NCBI RefSeq assembly: GCF_001953975.1
Contig: NZ_MBEJ01000051.1
Coordinates: 1 to 64,000, forward strand
Direction of reading: 5' to 3'
Source of the DNA: Mycobacterium sp. NS-7484
GTDB taxonomy: Bacteria; Actinomycetota; Actinomycetes; Mycobacteriales; Mycobacteriaceae
DNA: 64,000 bases
Every line of letters begins with the position of its first letter. Position 1 is the stretch's first letter. This document shows positions 8,971-17,010 of the stretch, piece after piece. Position numbers and translations under genes: made by a program. Under the pieces are notes generated by a model that saw only the letters and a program-made list of their open reading frames with translations, was not told the DNA's origin and ran no database searches.

Positions 8971-8999
8971 CGGGTCCGTTTACAACGTAAACGGACCCG
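8971..8999. promoter_or_regulatory. Perfect 13-bp palindrome between TetR and STAS genes
   Basis: CGGGTCCGTTTAC and its exact complement are separated by AAC. It begins at the base after the TetR stop codon and ends three bases before the STAS start codon at 9003, so it can act as an operator, a terminator, or a structure that hides the STAS ribosome-binding region. Its core GTTTACAACGTAAAC looks like a TetR operator and shares ACAACGTA with 8173-8180. Confidence 0.6.
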
Positions 9000-9002
9000 G
9001 TT

Positions 9003-9392
9003 ATGCTGGGTTTCACCGTGGAATCGAACCAGCTGAATCACGAGCTGCACTGGACGGCTCGCATCGCTCCCGAAGGCCTCATCGTGCAGGTCTTCGGACA
9101 GGTCGATGCCCATAACGAGTCGTCCTGGCAGCGCATGCTCACCGAGCAGGCCGACGCCGCGCCCGAATCCTCGGTACTCGTCGTCGACGGCGGATCTCTG
9201 GATTTCATGAGCTGCGGAGCGCTGCTCGCCTTGGCCAAGCAGGCCGTCGACTGCCGTCAACGTGGGATCACGGTGCGGCTGGCCATCGGTCAGCCGAGCA
9301 TCAGGCGCGTCATCGCCGAATGTGGCTTGGACGACGCGATCTCGGCGTACCCGGATCTCGATTCCGCGTTGAACGGCGGCGGCCCGCCATAG
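9003..9392 (+). CDS. STAS-domain anti-sigma-factor antagonist
   Basis: A 129-residue protein with a single STAS domain. The segment LVVDGGSLDFMSCGALLALA aligns with the phosphorylation loop of SpoIIAA-type antagonists; the Ser in FMSCG is the likely phospho-acceptor. Such proteins free a sigma factor by binding its anti-sigma kinase when unphosphorylated. No kinase or phosphatase gene is adjacent. Start ATG at 9003; a GTG at 9018 is an alternative. It probably forms a unit with the ATPase gene that begins 10 bp downstream. Confidence 0.82.
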   Translation: MLGFTVESNQLNHELHWTARIAPEGLIVQVFGQVDAHNESSWQRMLTEQADAAPESSVLVVDGGSLDFMSCGALLALAKQAVDCRQRGITVRLAIGQPSIRRVIAECGLDDAISAYPDLDSALNGGGPP

Positions 9393-9402
9393 GATTCGGT
9401 GG

Positions 9403-11475
9403 ATGGCTGTCGATTGGGTGATCGCACCGCGTGACCGCGTTCTCGACGGCTTGGAGACGGGCCTGCACGAGTGTGGCGGCGCGGCTCTGCTCGGACCGGC
9501 CGGGGTGGGCAAGACGTCGGTGGCCCGTACCGCGGCCGAGCACCTCGGACCGGACTTTCGTCGGGTCGTGTGGATCACCGGCACGGAATCAACGGCGGCG
9601 GTGCCGTTTGCCGCGGTAGCCCATCTGATCGAGATCCCGGCAGCGGGTCGGACCGCCGACGTGCTGCGGGCCGCGCGCGAGGCGCTGGGCTCCGAGTTGC
9701 TGCTGATCGTCGACGACGCGCATCTGCTGGACCGGTTGTCGGCGGCCCTGCTGTACCAACTCGCTGTCAGCCGAGCTGCCAAACTCATCGTCACTTCATC
9801 CGAAGAAGCACCCGACCATGTGGCGGCGCTGTGGGCCGACGGACTGGTACACCGCGTCGACATGTCACCGCCGGGCCATGATGACGCCCGACTCGCCGAT
9901 CAGGTGGCCACCTTTTTGTCGGACCTCCCCGAGGCCGCGCTCGACGTGCTACGCCAATTGGCAGTGCACGAACCGCTGGCGGTCTCCGACGTCACCGCGC
10001 TGACCGGTCCCGACGCCGTTCAAGAGGCGCAGCGATGCGGCGTGGCCCGCGTCGAAGGACTTCAGGTGCGGTGTGTGCATCCGCTGTTCCTCCGCGCCGT
10101 ACGGGCCGCCGTGGGCGGGCCCGATCTGCGACGGCTGCGCAACGCTGTGGTCGAGCAGCTGGCCGCCGGGCCACGTCCCGGCGTGGTGGACCGGCTGCGG
10201 GTGGCGGTGCTGGCCCTGGACAGTGACGTGTCCCTGCCCACCGACGAGCTTGTCGACGCCGCCGGCGAGGCATTGCGGTTGGGCGATCTGGAGTTGAGCG
10301 AGCGACTGGCCCGCGTCGCGGTGGAGTCCGGCGCATGTTTCGCGGGGCTGCTGACGCTGGCTTACGCATTGGCCTGGCAGGGACGCGGCCGGGAAGCCGA
10401 CGCGGTGTTGGGGCAGATCGATCCGACCGGCCTGGACGACGACCAGCTGATGGCGTGGTCTTTGCCGCAGGCGGCCAACCAGTTCTGGATGCTGTCCGAG
10501 CCCGAACGCGCCACGGCGTTCCTGCGGGCCATCCGCCGCCGCGTGACGACGCCGAGCGCACAGATCACCATCGACGCGCTGGCGGCTACCTTCGCGATGA
10601 ACGCCGGTGCGCCACAACGGGCTTTGGGTCTGGCACAGGAAGTGTTGGACTCCCCCAATGCCGACGACACCGCGATCGGATGGGCGGGGTCGACGGCAGC
10701 CCTGAGCTGTGCGCGGACCGGGCAGTTGGCCCGCGTGGAGGCCATGGCCCAGCGTGCGCTCGCTGCCGGGCATCCGGGGCTGTTGCGGTTCACCAGCGGC
10801 TTCGGGCAGACGACGGCGTTACTGATGACCGGTGAGCTCGACAAGGCCTGGGAATTGGCCTGCAACATCACCGATTTCACCCAGCTCCTGCAACCGGGAC
10901 GAGCCATCGGTGAGGTGCTCATGGCTGACGTGTTGCTGGTCCGCGGTCAACTCGACGACGCGATTGCCTTATTGCGCAAGGCGGCCACCGCCTTGGCACC
11001 CACCGGCTACTCCTGGGGGCCGCTGGCCTGGATGCTGTTGGCCCAGGCGCTCGGCCAACGCGGGATGCCGATGGAGGCCGCCAAAGCACTCTCGCGGGCG
11101 GAATCCCGGCACGGGCTCAAGTCGATGTTGTTTGCGCCTGAGCTGGCCATGGCCCGGGCCTGGACGTGCTCTGCCCGTAACGATTCGGTGGGCGCGGTGA
11201 CAGCGGCGCGCGAGGCGGCCAAGACTGCGGAGCGGGGCGGCCAATCCACGGTGATGCTGCGGGCCCTGCATGACGGTGTCCGACTGGGCGACACCCGCGC
11301 CGTCGACACGCTCGCCCGGATCGATGTGGACTTCGTGTTCGGTCAGCTGACGACGGACCACGCAAGCGCGTTGGCAGCCGGGGACGCCGCGGGATTGCAG
11401 TCGGTTGCGGGGCGATATCGCGAGGTCGGGATGCTCGCCGCGGCCGAGGATGCCGCACGTCAAGCCGGTAGCTGA
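9403..11475 (+). CDS. MalT/LuxR-like AAA ATPase without a DNA-binding domain
   Basis: A 690-residue protein with a Walker A motif at 31-39 (GPAGVGKTS), Walker B at about 99-105 (LLLIVDD), then a long TPR-like helical region. This is the ATPase-plus-sensor layout of large LuxR (LAL/STAND) regulators, but the protein stops at AARQAGS with no C-terminal LuxR HTH, and the sequence after the stop contains no HTH in any frame I can read. It may signal through a partner, or be a truncated regulator. Start ATG at 9403, 10 bp after the STAS gene. Confidence 0.75.
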   Translation: MAVDWVIAPRDRVLDGLETGLHECGGAALLGPAGVGKTSVARTAAEHLGPDFRRVVWITGTESTAAVPFAAVAHLIEIPAAGRTADVLRAAREALGSELLLIVDDAHLLDRLSAALLYQLAVSRAAKLIVTSSEEAPDHVAALWADGLVHRVDMSPPGHDDARLADQVATFLSDLPEAALDVLRQLAVHEPLAVSDVTALTGPDAVQEAQRCGVARVEGLQVRCVHPLFLRAVRAAVGGPDLRRLRNAVVEQLAAGPRPGVVDRLRVAVLALDSDVSLPTDELVDAAGEALRLGDLELSERLARVAVESGACFAGLLTLAYALAWQGRGREADAVLGQIDPTGLDDDQLMAWSLPQAANQFWMLSEPERATAFLRAIRRRVTTPSAQITIDALAATFAMNAGAPQRALGLAQEVLDSPNADDTAIGWAGSTAALSCARTGQLARVEAMAQRALAAGHPGLLRFTSGFGQTTALLMTGELDKAWELACNITDFTQLLQPGRAIGEVLMADVLLVRGQLDDAIALLRKAATALAPTGYSWGPLAWMLLAQALGQRGMPMEAAKALSRAESRHGLKSMLFAPELAMARAWTCSARNDSVGAVTAAREAAKTAERGGQSTVMLRALHDGVRLGDTRAVDTLARIDVDFVFGQLTTDHASALAAGDAAGLQSVAGRYREVGMLAAAEDAARQAGS

Positions 11476-11481
11476 ACGCGG

Positions 11482-11503
11482 GTGACCAGGCAACTCTGGT
11501 CAC
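11482..11503. terminator. Hairpin after the ATPase gene
   Basis: GTGACCAG and CTGGTCAC form an 8-bp stem with a six-base loop, seven bases after the stop codon. Position and stem suggest a transcription terminator; no U-tract. Confidence 0.5.
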
Positions 11504-11531
11504 ATCAGCCACAGATTTCGGCCGGGTATCC

Positions 11532-11832
11532 GATGTGCCCGCCTACTAGCGACTTCTCAGCGACAATCGCCACATGGGCAACGCAGGTATCGACAGCCCC
11601 ATTGTCGCTGGCCGATTTTGACACTCATGCACCACTGGCCCCCCGAGCATCACCTGTCCAGTGCCCGCATGCGAGCGACTCCGTCGCTGATAGCTGGACA
11701 ACGCGAGTTTCGTGACAATTGAGGCGCGAGGACCCTGAAGTGACACAAGTAGTCAGTCGTCCTGCGACAAATGGTGCCCCTGGTGCTGATGCGGCGATTG
11801 TCGCTGAGAAGTCGCTGCTAGGCGGGCAGATC
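11532..11832. mobile_element. MITE-like element or insertion-sequence remnant with 42-bp terminal inverted repeats
   Basis: The 42 bases at 11532-11573 match the reverse complement of 11791-11832 at 38 positions, with an uninterrupted 24-base identical core (from AGCGACTTCTCAG onward). The 217 bp between them encode no recognisable transposase; short frames on either strand have no family resemblance. Further copies of the TTGTCGCTG core lie inside. Size, long inverted repeats and lack of coding suggest a MITE mobilised in trans, or the fused ends of a deleted insertion sequence. No clear target-site duplication is visible. It fills most of the 471-bp gap at 11476-11946; the rest holds only the hairpin at 11482 and the promoter of the next gene. 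Confidence 0.7.
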
Positions 11833-11946
11833 GTCACCTACTTGCCCGGCCCGCCACGCCGAACTCTCGAGTGGAACTTGCCGCTCGGCGCCCAACCGCG
11901 CCGACCGTAGAATGCGCAGATAGACCGCACGATCACAGGGGGCTCG

Positions 11947-12807
11947 ATGAACCAGTTCATCGCCGATACCGCCGCGATGGGCAACTGGCAAGGGATCGTC
12001 GACGGGGTCAGTGGAGACGTCAGCAGCTTCAAGAACGCTTTCGCCGGCCCGTCCGATCTGGCGTCCAGCCACGGCGCCATCGGCTTTCCCATGCAGAACG
12101 CGTTCAACGGCGCACAGTCGTCGCGTGACGGTGCCCTCGGCGCCACCCAGGTCGCCGCGTCGCGCATGGCCGAACTGCTCGGTCAGGCCTCCAAGGCCTA
12201 CGAGCGTGGTGACCTGGCCGCCGCCGGCCGGCTCAAGGCGCAGGCCGATCAGATCGAGGGCGCGGCTTCCCCGGCGGCGGCCGGTGGCGGCGGGGGCGGG
12301 GCAGCCGGAGGTGCCGGAGGTGCTGGCAGTGCCGGGCAGATGATGGGTCAGTTCAGCCAGATGGCCGGACAGATGGCGCAGTCGATCACCCAGCCCCTGC
12401 AGGGCCTCACGCAGGCCATGACACAGATGCCCCAGCAGGTCATGCAGGGCGTGCAGAGCATCGTCGAATCCGCCACTCAAGCGGCCGGTAGCGGCGGCGA
12501 GGCCGCCGGTCTGGCGGCAGATGCCGGAGCCGACGCCGCCGGAGCCGGGGCCGAACAGGCGGTCAAGGCGTCCGACACACACGGCCCGGACGACGGTGGC
12601 CCGGCAGATCCGGACGGCAAGACCGACGACAAGGATGCGAAGCACGGCGACGAACGGGAGCGTCCGACCGAGGTGGGAGCCGGCGCCGGCGGTGGGTCGG
12701 CCACCGAACTACTCGGTAATCGCGCCTCCACCGGGGTGACGCCGGAGGACCGCTTCGGCGTCGGCCCGGTGCCGACTCAGGCCCACAACGTCACCGGTCG
12801 GCGATAG
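11947..12807 (+). CDS. Putative type VII (ESX) secretion substrate
   Basis: A 286-residue protein with a helical N-terminal domain (about residues 1-105), a glycine/alanine-rich linker, a Met/Gln-rich helix (QMMGQFSQMAGQMAQSI) and an acidic, charged, disordered C-terminus. The segment SKAYERGDLAAAGRL has the YxxxD signal of mycobacterial ESX substrates after a helical hairpin. I do not recognise a named family; Esp-type secretion-associated proteins are the nearest in style. Start ATG at 11947 after AGGGGGCTCG. It converges on the ABC-F gene, with 17 bp of 3' overlap. Confidence 0.6.
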   Translation: MNQFIADTAAMGNWQGIVDGVSGDVSSFKNAFAGPSDLASSHGAIGFPMQNAFNGAQSSRDGALGATQVAASRMAELLGQASKAYERGDLAAAGRLKAQADQIEGAASPAAAGGGGGGAAGGAGGAGSAGQMMGQFSQMAGQMAQSITQPLQGLTQAMTQMPQQVMQGVQSIVESATQAAGSGGEAAGLAADAGADAAGAGAEQAVKASDTHGPDDGGPADPDGKTDDKDAKHGDERERPTEVGAGAGGGSATELLGNRASTGVTPEDRFGVGPVPTQAHNVTGRR

Positions 12808-14410
12808 CGGTCAGCTCGCCCCGGTCCAGCCGCAACCATCTGTCGATGCCGATGGCCTCCAGAAACCGCTCGTCGTGGCTGACCACCACGAACGCGCCCC
12901 GGTAGGCGTTCAGCGCCGACTCCAGTTGCCCCACGCTCTCCAGGTCGAGATTGTTGGTCGGCTCGTCGAGCAGCAGCAGTTGCGGTGCGGGCTCGGCAAA
13001 GAGCACACAGGCCAGGGTTGCCCGTAGCCGCTCACCACCCGACAGCGCAGCGATCGGTAGGTTGATCCGGTCACCGCGAAACAGGAATTGCGCCAACAGA
13101 TGCATGCGCCGGGTGTGCGACAGGCCGGGCGCCGCCGCGGCCAGACTCTCGGCCACCGTGCGGCCCTCATCCAACAGATCCAGCCGCTGCGACAGCGTTG
13201 CCACGCGTCCCCCGGCCCGTTGCACGGTCCCGGCGTCCGGTTCGACCGCCCCGTCGATGATCCGCAGCAGCGTGGACTTCCCCGCACCGTTGGCTCCGGT
13301 CAACGCGATTCGTTCCGGACCGCGGATCGATAGGTTGATCCCGTTGCTGCAAAACAACTTCCGGCCGCCACGGCTGATCTGAACCCCCTCGCCGGAGAAC
13401 ACCGTGCGCCCGGCCGGAACCACAGTATCGGGCAGGTCCAGCGCGATCACTTTGTCGTCGCGAAGCGCCCGCTCGGCTTCGTCGAGACGTGATCGGGCGT
13501 CGTCGACCCGACGAGCATGCACATCGTCGGCGCGGGCCGCTGATTCCTGCGCATCGCGTTTGAGCTGGCCTGCCACGATCTTCGGCAGCCCGGCATCCTT
13601 GAGGTTGCGTGCGGCATTCGAGGAGCGCCGGGCAGCCCGTTCGCGGGCTTCCTGCAACTGACGCTTCTCTCGCTTGAGCTGCTGCTCTGCGTTGCGAATG
13701 TTGCCTTCCGCCACCGTCTGCGCGGCCTCCACCGCAGCCCGGTAGGCAGTGAAATTCCCTCCGAAGAAGGCGATTTCGCCCCGGTACAACTCGGCGATCT
13801 GATCCATGCGGTCCAGCAGCATCCGGTCGTGGCTGACCACAAGCAGGCAGCCGGTGTAGCTGTCGAGGGCGTCGTACAGGCGGTGACGGGCCTCGCGGTC
13901 CAGGTTGTTGGTGGGTTCGTCGAGCAGCAGAACGCTTGGCCGCTTGAGCAGTTGAGCCGCCAGACCCAGCGACACCACCTCCCCACCGGACAACGTCCCC
14001 AACCGTCGGTCCAGCGCCAATCCGTCGAGGCCGAGCCGGTCCAACTGAGCACGGGAGCGCTCCTCGATATCCCAGTCGTCACCGATCGCCGTGAACACTG
14101 CGTCGCCGGCGTCACCGTCAGCCAACGCCGCCAATGCGTCGAGCACATCGGCGACTCCCAGCACGGCGGCCGCGGTGAGTTCCGCAGTGAGAGGCAGTGT
14201 TTGGGGTAGATAACCGATGGGGCCGTCCACGTGAACCGAACCTGACGAGGGTCGGTACTCACCGGCGATCAGCTTGAGCAGCGTGCTCTTTCCGGCGCCG
14301 TTGGGGGCGACCAGACCGGTACGGCCGGGCCCGACGGTGAACGACAGGTCCGAGAACACTTCGGTGTCGTCAGGCCAGGCGAAGGACAAGTGCGAACAGA
14401 CAATAGACAT
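12791..14410 (-). CDS. ABC-F family ribosome-protection ATPase
   Basis: Two ABC cassettes with no membrane domain: first Walker A APNGAGKST at residues 35-43, second TGANGAGKST; two LSGGE signatures; two LLLDEPTNNLD Walker B motifs; a basic, helical linker between them (the P-site tRNA interaction domain). ABC-F proteins displace antibiotics from, or act on, the ribosome. The 539-residue form starts at ATG 14410 after TTGGAG. An upstream small ORF and hairpin suggest attenuation, as found before several ABC-F resistance genes. Downstream of the S4 gene on the same strand. Confidence 0.9.
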   Translation of the reverse strand: MSIVCSHLSFAWPDDTEVFSDLSFTVGPGRTGLVAPNGAGKSTLLKLIAGEYRPSSGSVHVDGPIGYLPQTLPLTAELTAAAVLGVADVLDALAALADGDAGDAVFTAIGDDWDIEERSRAQLDRLGLDGLALDRRLGTLSGGEVVSLGLAAQLLKRPSVLLLDEPTNNLDREARHRLYDALDSYTGCLLVVSHDRMLLDRMDQIAELYRGEIAFFGGNFTAYRAAVEAAQTVAEGNIRNAEQQLKREKRQLQEARERAARRSSNAARNLKDAGLPKIVAGQLKRDAQESAARADDVHARRVDDARSRLDEAERALRDDKVIALDLPDTVVPAGRTVFSGEGVQISRGGRKLFCSNGINLSIRGPERIALTGANGAGKSTLLRIIDGAVEPDAGTVQRAGGRVATLSQRLDLLDEGRTVAESLAAAAPGLSHTRRMHLLAQFLFRGDRINLPIAALSGGERLRATLACVLFAEPAPQLLLLDEPTNNLDLESVGQLESALNAYRGAFVVVSHDERFLEAIGIDRWLRLDRGELTAIADR

Positions 14411-14427
14411 GCTGGTACTCCAAGGTG

Positions 14428-14449
14428 ATGCGGGCAGCAGACCCCGCAT
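14428..14449 (-). promoter_or_regulatory. Hairpin in the ABC-F leader
   Basis: On the transcript, ATGCGGG and CCCGCAT pair with an eight-base loop, ending 17 bases before the ABC-F start codon. It could end transcription early or shield the start region until a ribosome stalls upstream. Confidence 0.45.
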
Positions 14450-14479
14450 TGAGGGACAGAAACGACTCAACTCGCGGGA

Positions 14480-14551
14480 TCACCCGGAGATGTCGTCGTC
14501 TCCCAGCATGTTTTCGGCCCACCTCGACTCGACAGCAGATGCAGTACCCAT
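14480..14551 (-). CDS. Possible 23-codon leader peptide of the ABC-F gene
   Basis: A short frame MGTASAVESRWAENMLGDDD plus three residues ends 69 bases before the ABC-F start codon and 30 bases before the hairpin at 14428-14449. Translation of such upstream ORFs commonly senses ribosome-targeting drugs. There is no clear ribosome-binding site, and a TACTAT -10-like sequence overlaps the ATG, so the true transcript start could remove it. Weakly supported. Confidence 0.3.
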   Translation of the reverse strand: MGTASAVESRWAENMLGDDDISG

Positions 14552-14580
14552 AGTACGCAGCGATGCAACCGATTTAAGGT

Positions 14581-14946
14581 TCAGAATGTTCCGCGCAACC
14601 GATCCAGTTGTCGCCGTTCACGTTTCGTAGGCCGGCCGGCCCCTCGATCACGGACCGGCACTGACGCCAGGATCTCCTTGGGCGGCGGTGGCGGGCTGCG
14701 GTCGATCATGCACTCCGACGCGAGAGCAGCCCCGACTCTCTTGGCGATCGGGCGGATGACCTCGACGATGCGTTCCCGTCCGTCCAGCCGGACCCGAACC
14801 TCGTCACCGGGGCTCACGTGTTGTGCCGGTTTGGCGGGCACGTTGTTGACCCGGACATGTCCGCCGCGGCAGGCGGCAGCCGCCGCAGACCGGGTCTTGG
14901 TGATCCGCACGGCCCAGATCCAGCTGTCGACGCGGACACTGCTCAT
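14581..14946 (-). CDS. S4-domain RNA-binding protein (Hsp15/RqcP-like)
   Basis: A 121-residue protein with an N-terminal S4 domain ([19 protein letters not shown], residues 4-22, through [18 protein letters not shown]) and a basic Pro/Arg-rich C-terminus. Hsp15/RqcP-type proteins bind 50S subunits carrying stalled nascent chains. It overlaps the dapE stop by four bases (ATGA), and lies upstream of the ABC-F gene on the same strand, so two ribosome-rescue or protection functions may be co-transcribed. Confidence 0.88.
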   Translation of the reverse strand: MSSVRVDSWIWAVRITKTRSAAAAACRGGHVRVNNVPAKPAQHVSPGDEVRVRLDGRERIVEVIRPIAKRVGAALASECMIDRSPPPPPKEILASVPVRDRGAGRPTKRERRQLDRLRGTF

Positions 14947-16007
14947 GTCAGATAGCGCCGCAACATCTCGGCGACCGCAGTGATCTGGGCAGTCTCGACC
15001 CGCTCGTCGACCTTGTGCGCGAGGTTCGGATCACCCGGTCCGTAGTTCACCGCCGGAATCCCCAGGGCCGCGAACCGGGACACATCGGTCCAGCCGTATT
15101 TGGCGCGCACCTGTCCCCCGGCGGCGGCCACCAGCGCGGCCGCGGCGGGTTTGGCCAGGCCCGGCAAGGCGCCTGCGGCGGCGTCGGTCAGCACGATCGT
15201 GACGTCGAGCCCGTCGAACACCTCGTGCACATGGGCGACGGCCTGCTCGACGCTGCGGTCCGGGGCGAACCGGAAGTTGACGGTCACCGATGCGGCGTCG
15301 GGGATGACGTTGCCGGCGATGCCGCCGTCGACCCGCACCGCCGACAACCCCTCCCGGTAGACGCAGCCGTCGATGTCGACGCTGCGAGGCTGGTACGTGG
15401 TGAGCCGGTCCAACACGGCGCCGAGTTTGTGAATGGCGTTGTCGCCCAGCCATGATCGCGCAGAGTGCGCGCGGGTGCCCGCGGCGCTGACGACGACGCG
15501 GATGGTGCCTTGGCAGCCGGCCTCGATGAAGCCGCCGGAGGGTTCGCCGAGGATCGCGACGTCGGCCTGCAGCCAATCCGGAAGTTCGCGTTCGATGCGA
15601 CCGAGGCCGTTTGCGCTGGACTCGATCTCCTCGCAGTCGTACATCACCAGGGTGATGTCGTGGCTGGGTTCGGCGATGGTAGCGGCCAGGTGCAGGAATA
15701 CCGCGTCACCGGACTTCATGTCCGAGGTGCCGCAACCCCAGAGTTCACCGTCCTCGACGCGGCTGGGCAGGTTCTCCGCGACGGGCACGGTGTCGATGTG
15801 ACCGGCCAGCATCACCCGCGAGGACCGGCCGAGATGGGTGCGGGCCAGGACGGCGTCACCGTTGCGGATCACCTCGAAGTGCGGCGCCTGGGCCCGCAGC
15901 GCGGCCTCGATCTCGTCGGCGATGTGCTGCTCGCGGCGGGATTCGCTGGGGATGTCCACCAGCGCGGCGGTCAGCGCGATCGGATCGGCTCGCAGGTCTA
16001 GCCCCAT
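14943..16007 (-). CDS. dapE: Succinyl-diaminopimelate desuccinylase
   Basis: M20 metallohydrolase that releases LL-diaminopimelate in lysine and peptidoglycan biosynthesis. The 354-residue protein equals the M. tuberculosis DapE length and shows GHIDTVP, the metal-bridging [10 protein letters not shown], and the catalytic CEEI motif. ATG at 16007; the open frame extends further upstream only as a shadow of dapD. It is divergent from dapD with a 33-bp gap, placing two steps of the succinylase pathway side by side (Rv1202 and Rv1201c). Confidence 0.95.
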   Translation of the reverse strand: MGLDLRADPIALTAALVDIPSESRREQHIADEIEAALRAQAPHFEVIRNGDAVLARTHLGRSSRVMLAGHIDTVPVAENLPSRVEDGELWGCGTSDMKSGDAVFLHLAATIAEPSHDITLVMYDCEEIESSANGLGRIERELPDWLQADVAILGEPSGGFIEAGCQGTIRVVVSAAGTRAHSARSWLGDNAIHKLGAVLDRLTTYQPRSVDIDGCVYREGLSAVRVDGGIAGNVIPDAASVTVNFRFAPDRSVEQAVAHVHEVFDGLDVTIVLTDAAAGALPGLAKPAAAALVAAAGGQVRAKYGWTDVSRFAALGIPAVNYGPGDPNLAHKVDERVETAQITAVAEMLRRYLT

Positions 16008-16040
16008 GGACGTCAACGGTACCCAGTAACCTAGGCCAAC

Positions 16041-16985
16041 GTGACTGCAGCATCTGGCGTCGGCCTGGCCACCATCACCGCCGACGGGACCGTCCTGGAC
16101 ACCTGGTTTCCCGCCCCTGAACTCTCCGGTTCCGGCGATGCCGGCACTGTGCGGTTGTCGGTGGCCGAGGTGGCGCAGGCGCTGGCCGTCCTGACCGGCC
16201 CCGACGCCGACCGCGACGTCGAGGTCGTCGCCGTGCGCACCACGATCGCCTCGCTGAATGACAAGCCGGCCGACGCACACGACGCCTACCTGCGGCTACA
16301 CCTGCTCTCCCACCGGCTCGTCACCCCCCACGGTGCCAACATGGACGGCATCTTCGGCCTGCTGACCAACGTGGTCTGGACCAACTTCGGCCCGTGCGCA
16401 GTCGAGGGTTTCGAGGCCGTGCGCGCGAAGCTGCGCCGCCGTGGCGCGGTCGCGGTCTACGGCGTGGACAAGTTCCCCCGGATGGTCGACTACGTGTTGC
16501 CGTCGGGCGTGCGGATCGCCGACGCCGACCGGGTGCGGCTGGGCGCGCACCTGGCCTCCGGCACGACGGTCATGCACGAGGGCTTCGTGAACTTCAACGC
16601 CGGCACCCTGGGCACATCGATGGTCGAGGGCCGGATCTCCGCCGGTGTCGTGGTCGACGACGGCTCCGACATCGGTGGCGGGGCCTCGATCATGGGCACC
16701 CTGTCCGGCGGCGGCAAAGAGGTGATCAAGGTGGGCAAGCGCTGCTTGCTGGGTGCCAACGCCGGCCTGGGCATCTCGCTCGGTGATGACTGCGTGATCG
16801 AGGCAGGGCTGTATGTCACCGGCGGCACCAAGGTCACCACGGCCGACGGGCAGACCACCAAGGCCATCGAACTGTCCGGGGCCAGCAACCTGCTGTTCCG
16901 CCGCAACTCTCTGTCAGGCGCGGTCGAGGTCGTCAAACGCGACGGCACCGGCATCACGCTCAACGAGGCACTGCACGCGAACTAG
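16041..16985 (+). CDS. dapD: Tetrahydrodipicolinate N-succinyltransferase
   Basis: Succinyl-CoA-dependent step of the DAP/lysine pathway. The 314-residue actinobacterial-type protein contains the hexapeptide-repeat left-handed beta helix ([27 protein letters not shown] onward, about residues 165-280) with the conserved NFNAGT and [12 protein letters not shown] segments. Start is GTG at 16041, 33 bp from the divergent dapE start, so the promoters of both must overlap. Confidence 0.95.
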   Translation: MTAASGVGLATITADGTVLDTWFPAPELSGSGDAGTVRLSVAEVAQALAVLTGPDADRDVEVVAVRTTIASLNDKPADAHDAYLRLHLLSHRLVTPHGANMDGIFGLLTNVVWTNFGPCAVEGFEAVRAKLRRRGAVAVYGVDKFPRMVDYVLPSGVRIADADRVRLGAHLASGTTVMHEGFVNFNAGTLGTSMVEGRISAGVVVDDGSDIGGGASIMGTLSGGGKEVIKVGKRCLLGANAGLGISLGDDCVIEAGLYVTGGTKVTTADGQTTKAIELSGASNLLFRRNSLSGAVEVVKRDGTGITLNEALHAN

Positions 16986-16996
16986 CTGTTGGGGCC

Positions 16997-17010
16997 GGCT
17001 CACGAGCCGC
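16997..17010. terminator. Short hairpin between dapD and the convergent SDR gene
   Basis: CGGCTC and GAGCCG face each other around a two-base AC centre, 11 bases after the dapD stop. A weak candidate for a shared terminator. Confidence 0.3.

Noticed and set aside
11546-11837. Short minus-strand frames within the MITE-like element as genes
   Set aside because: They overlap the inverted repeats, lack start signals and resemble no protein.
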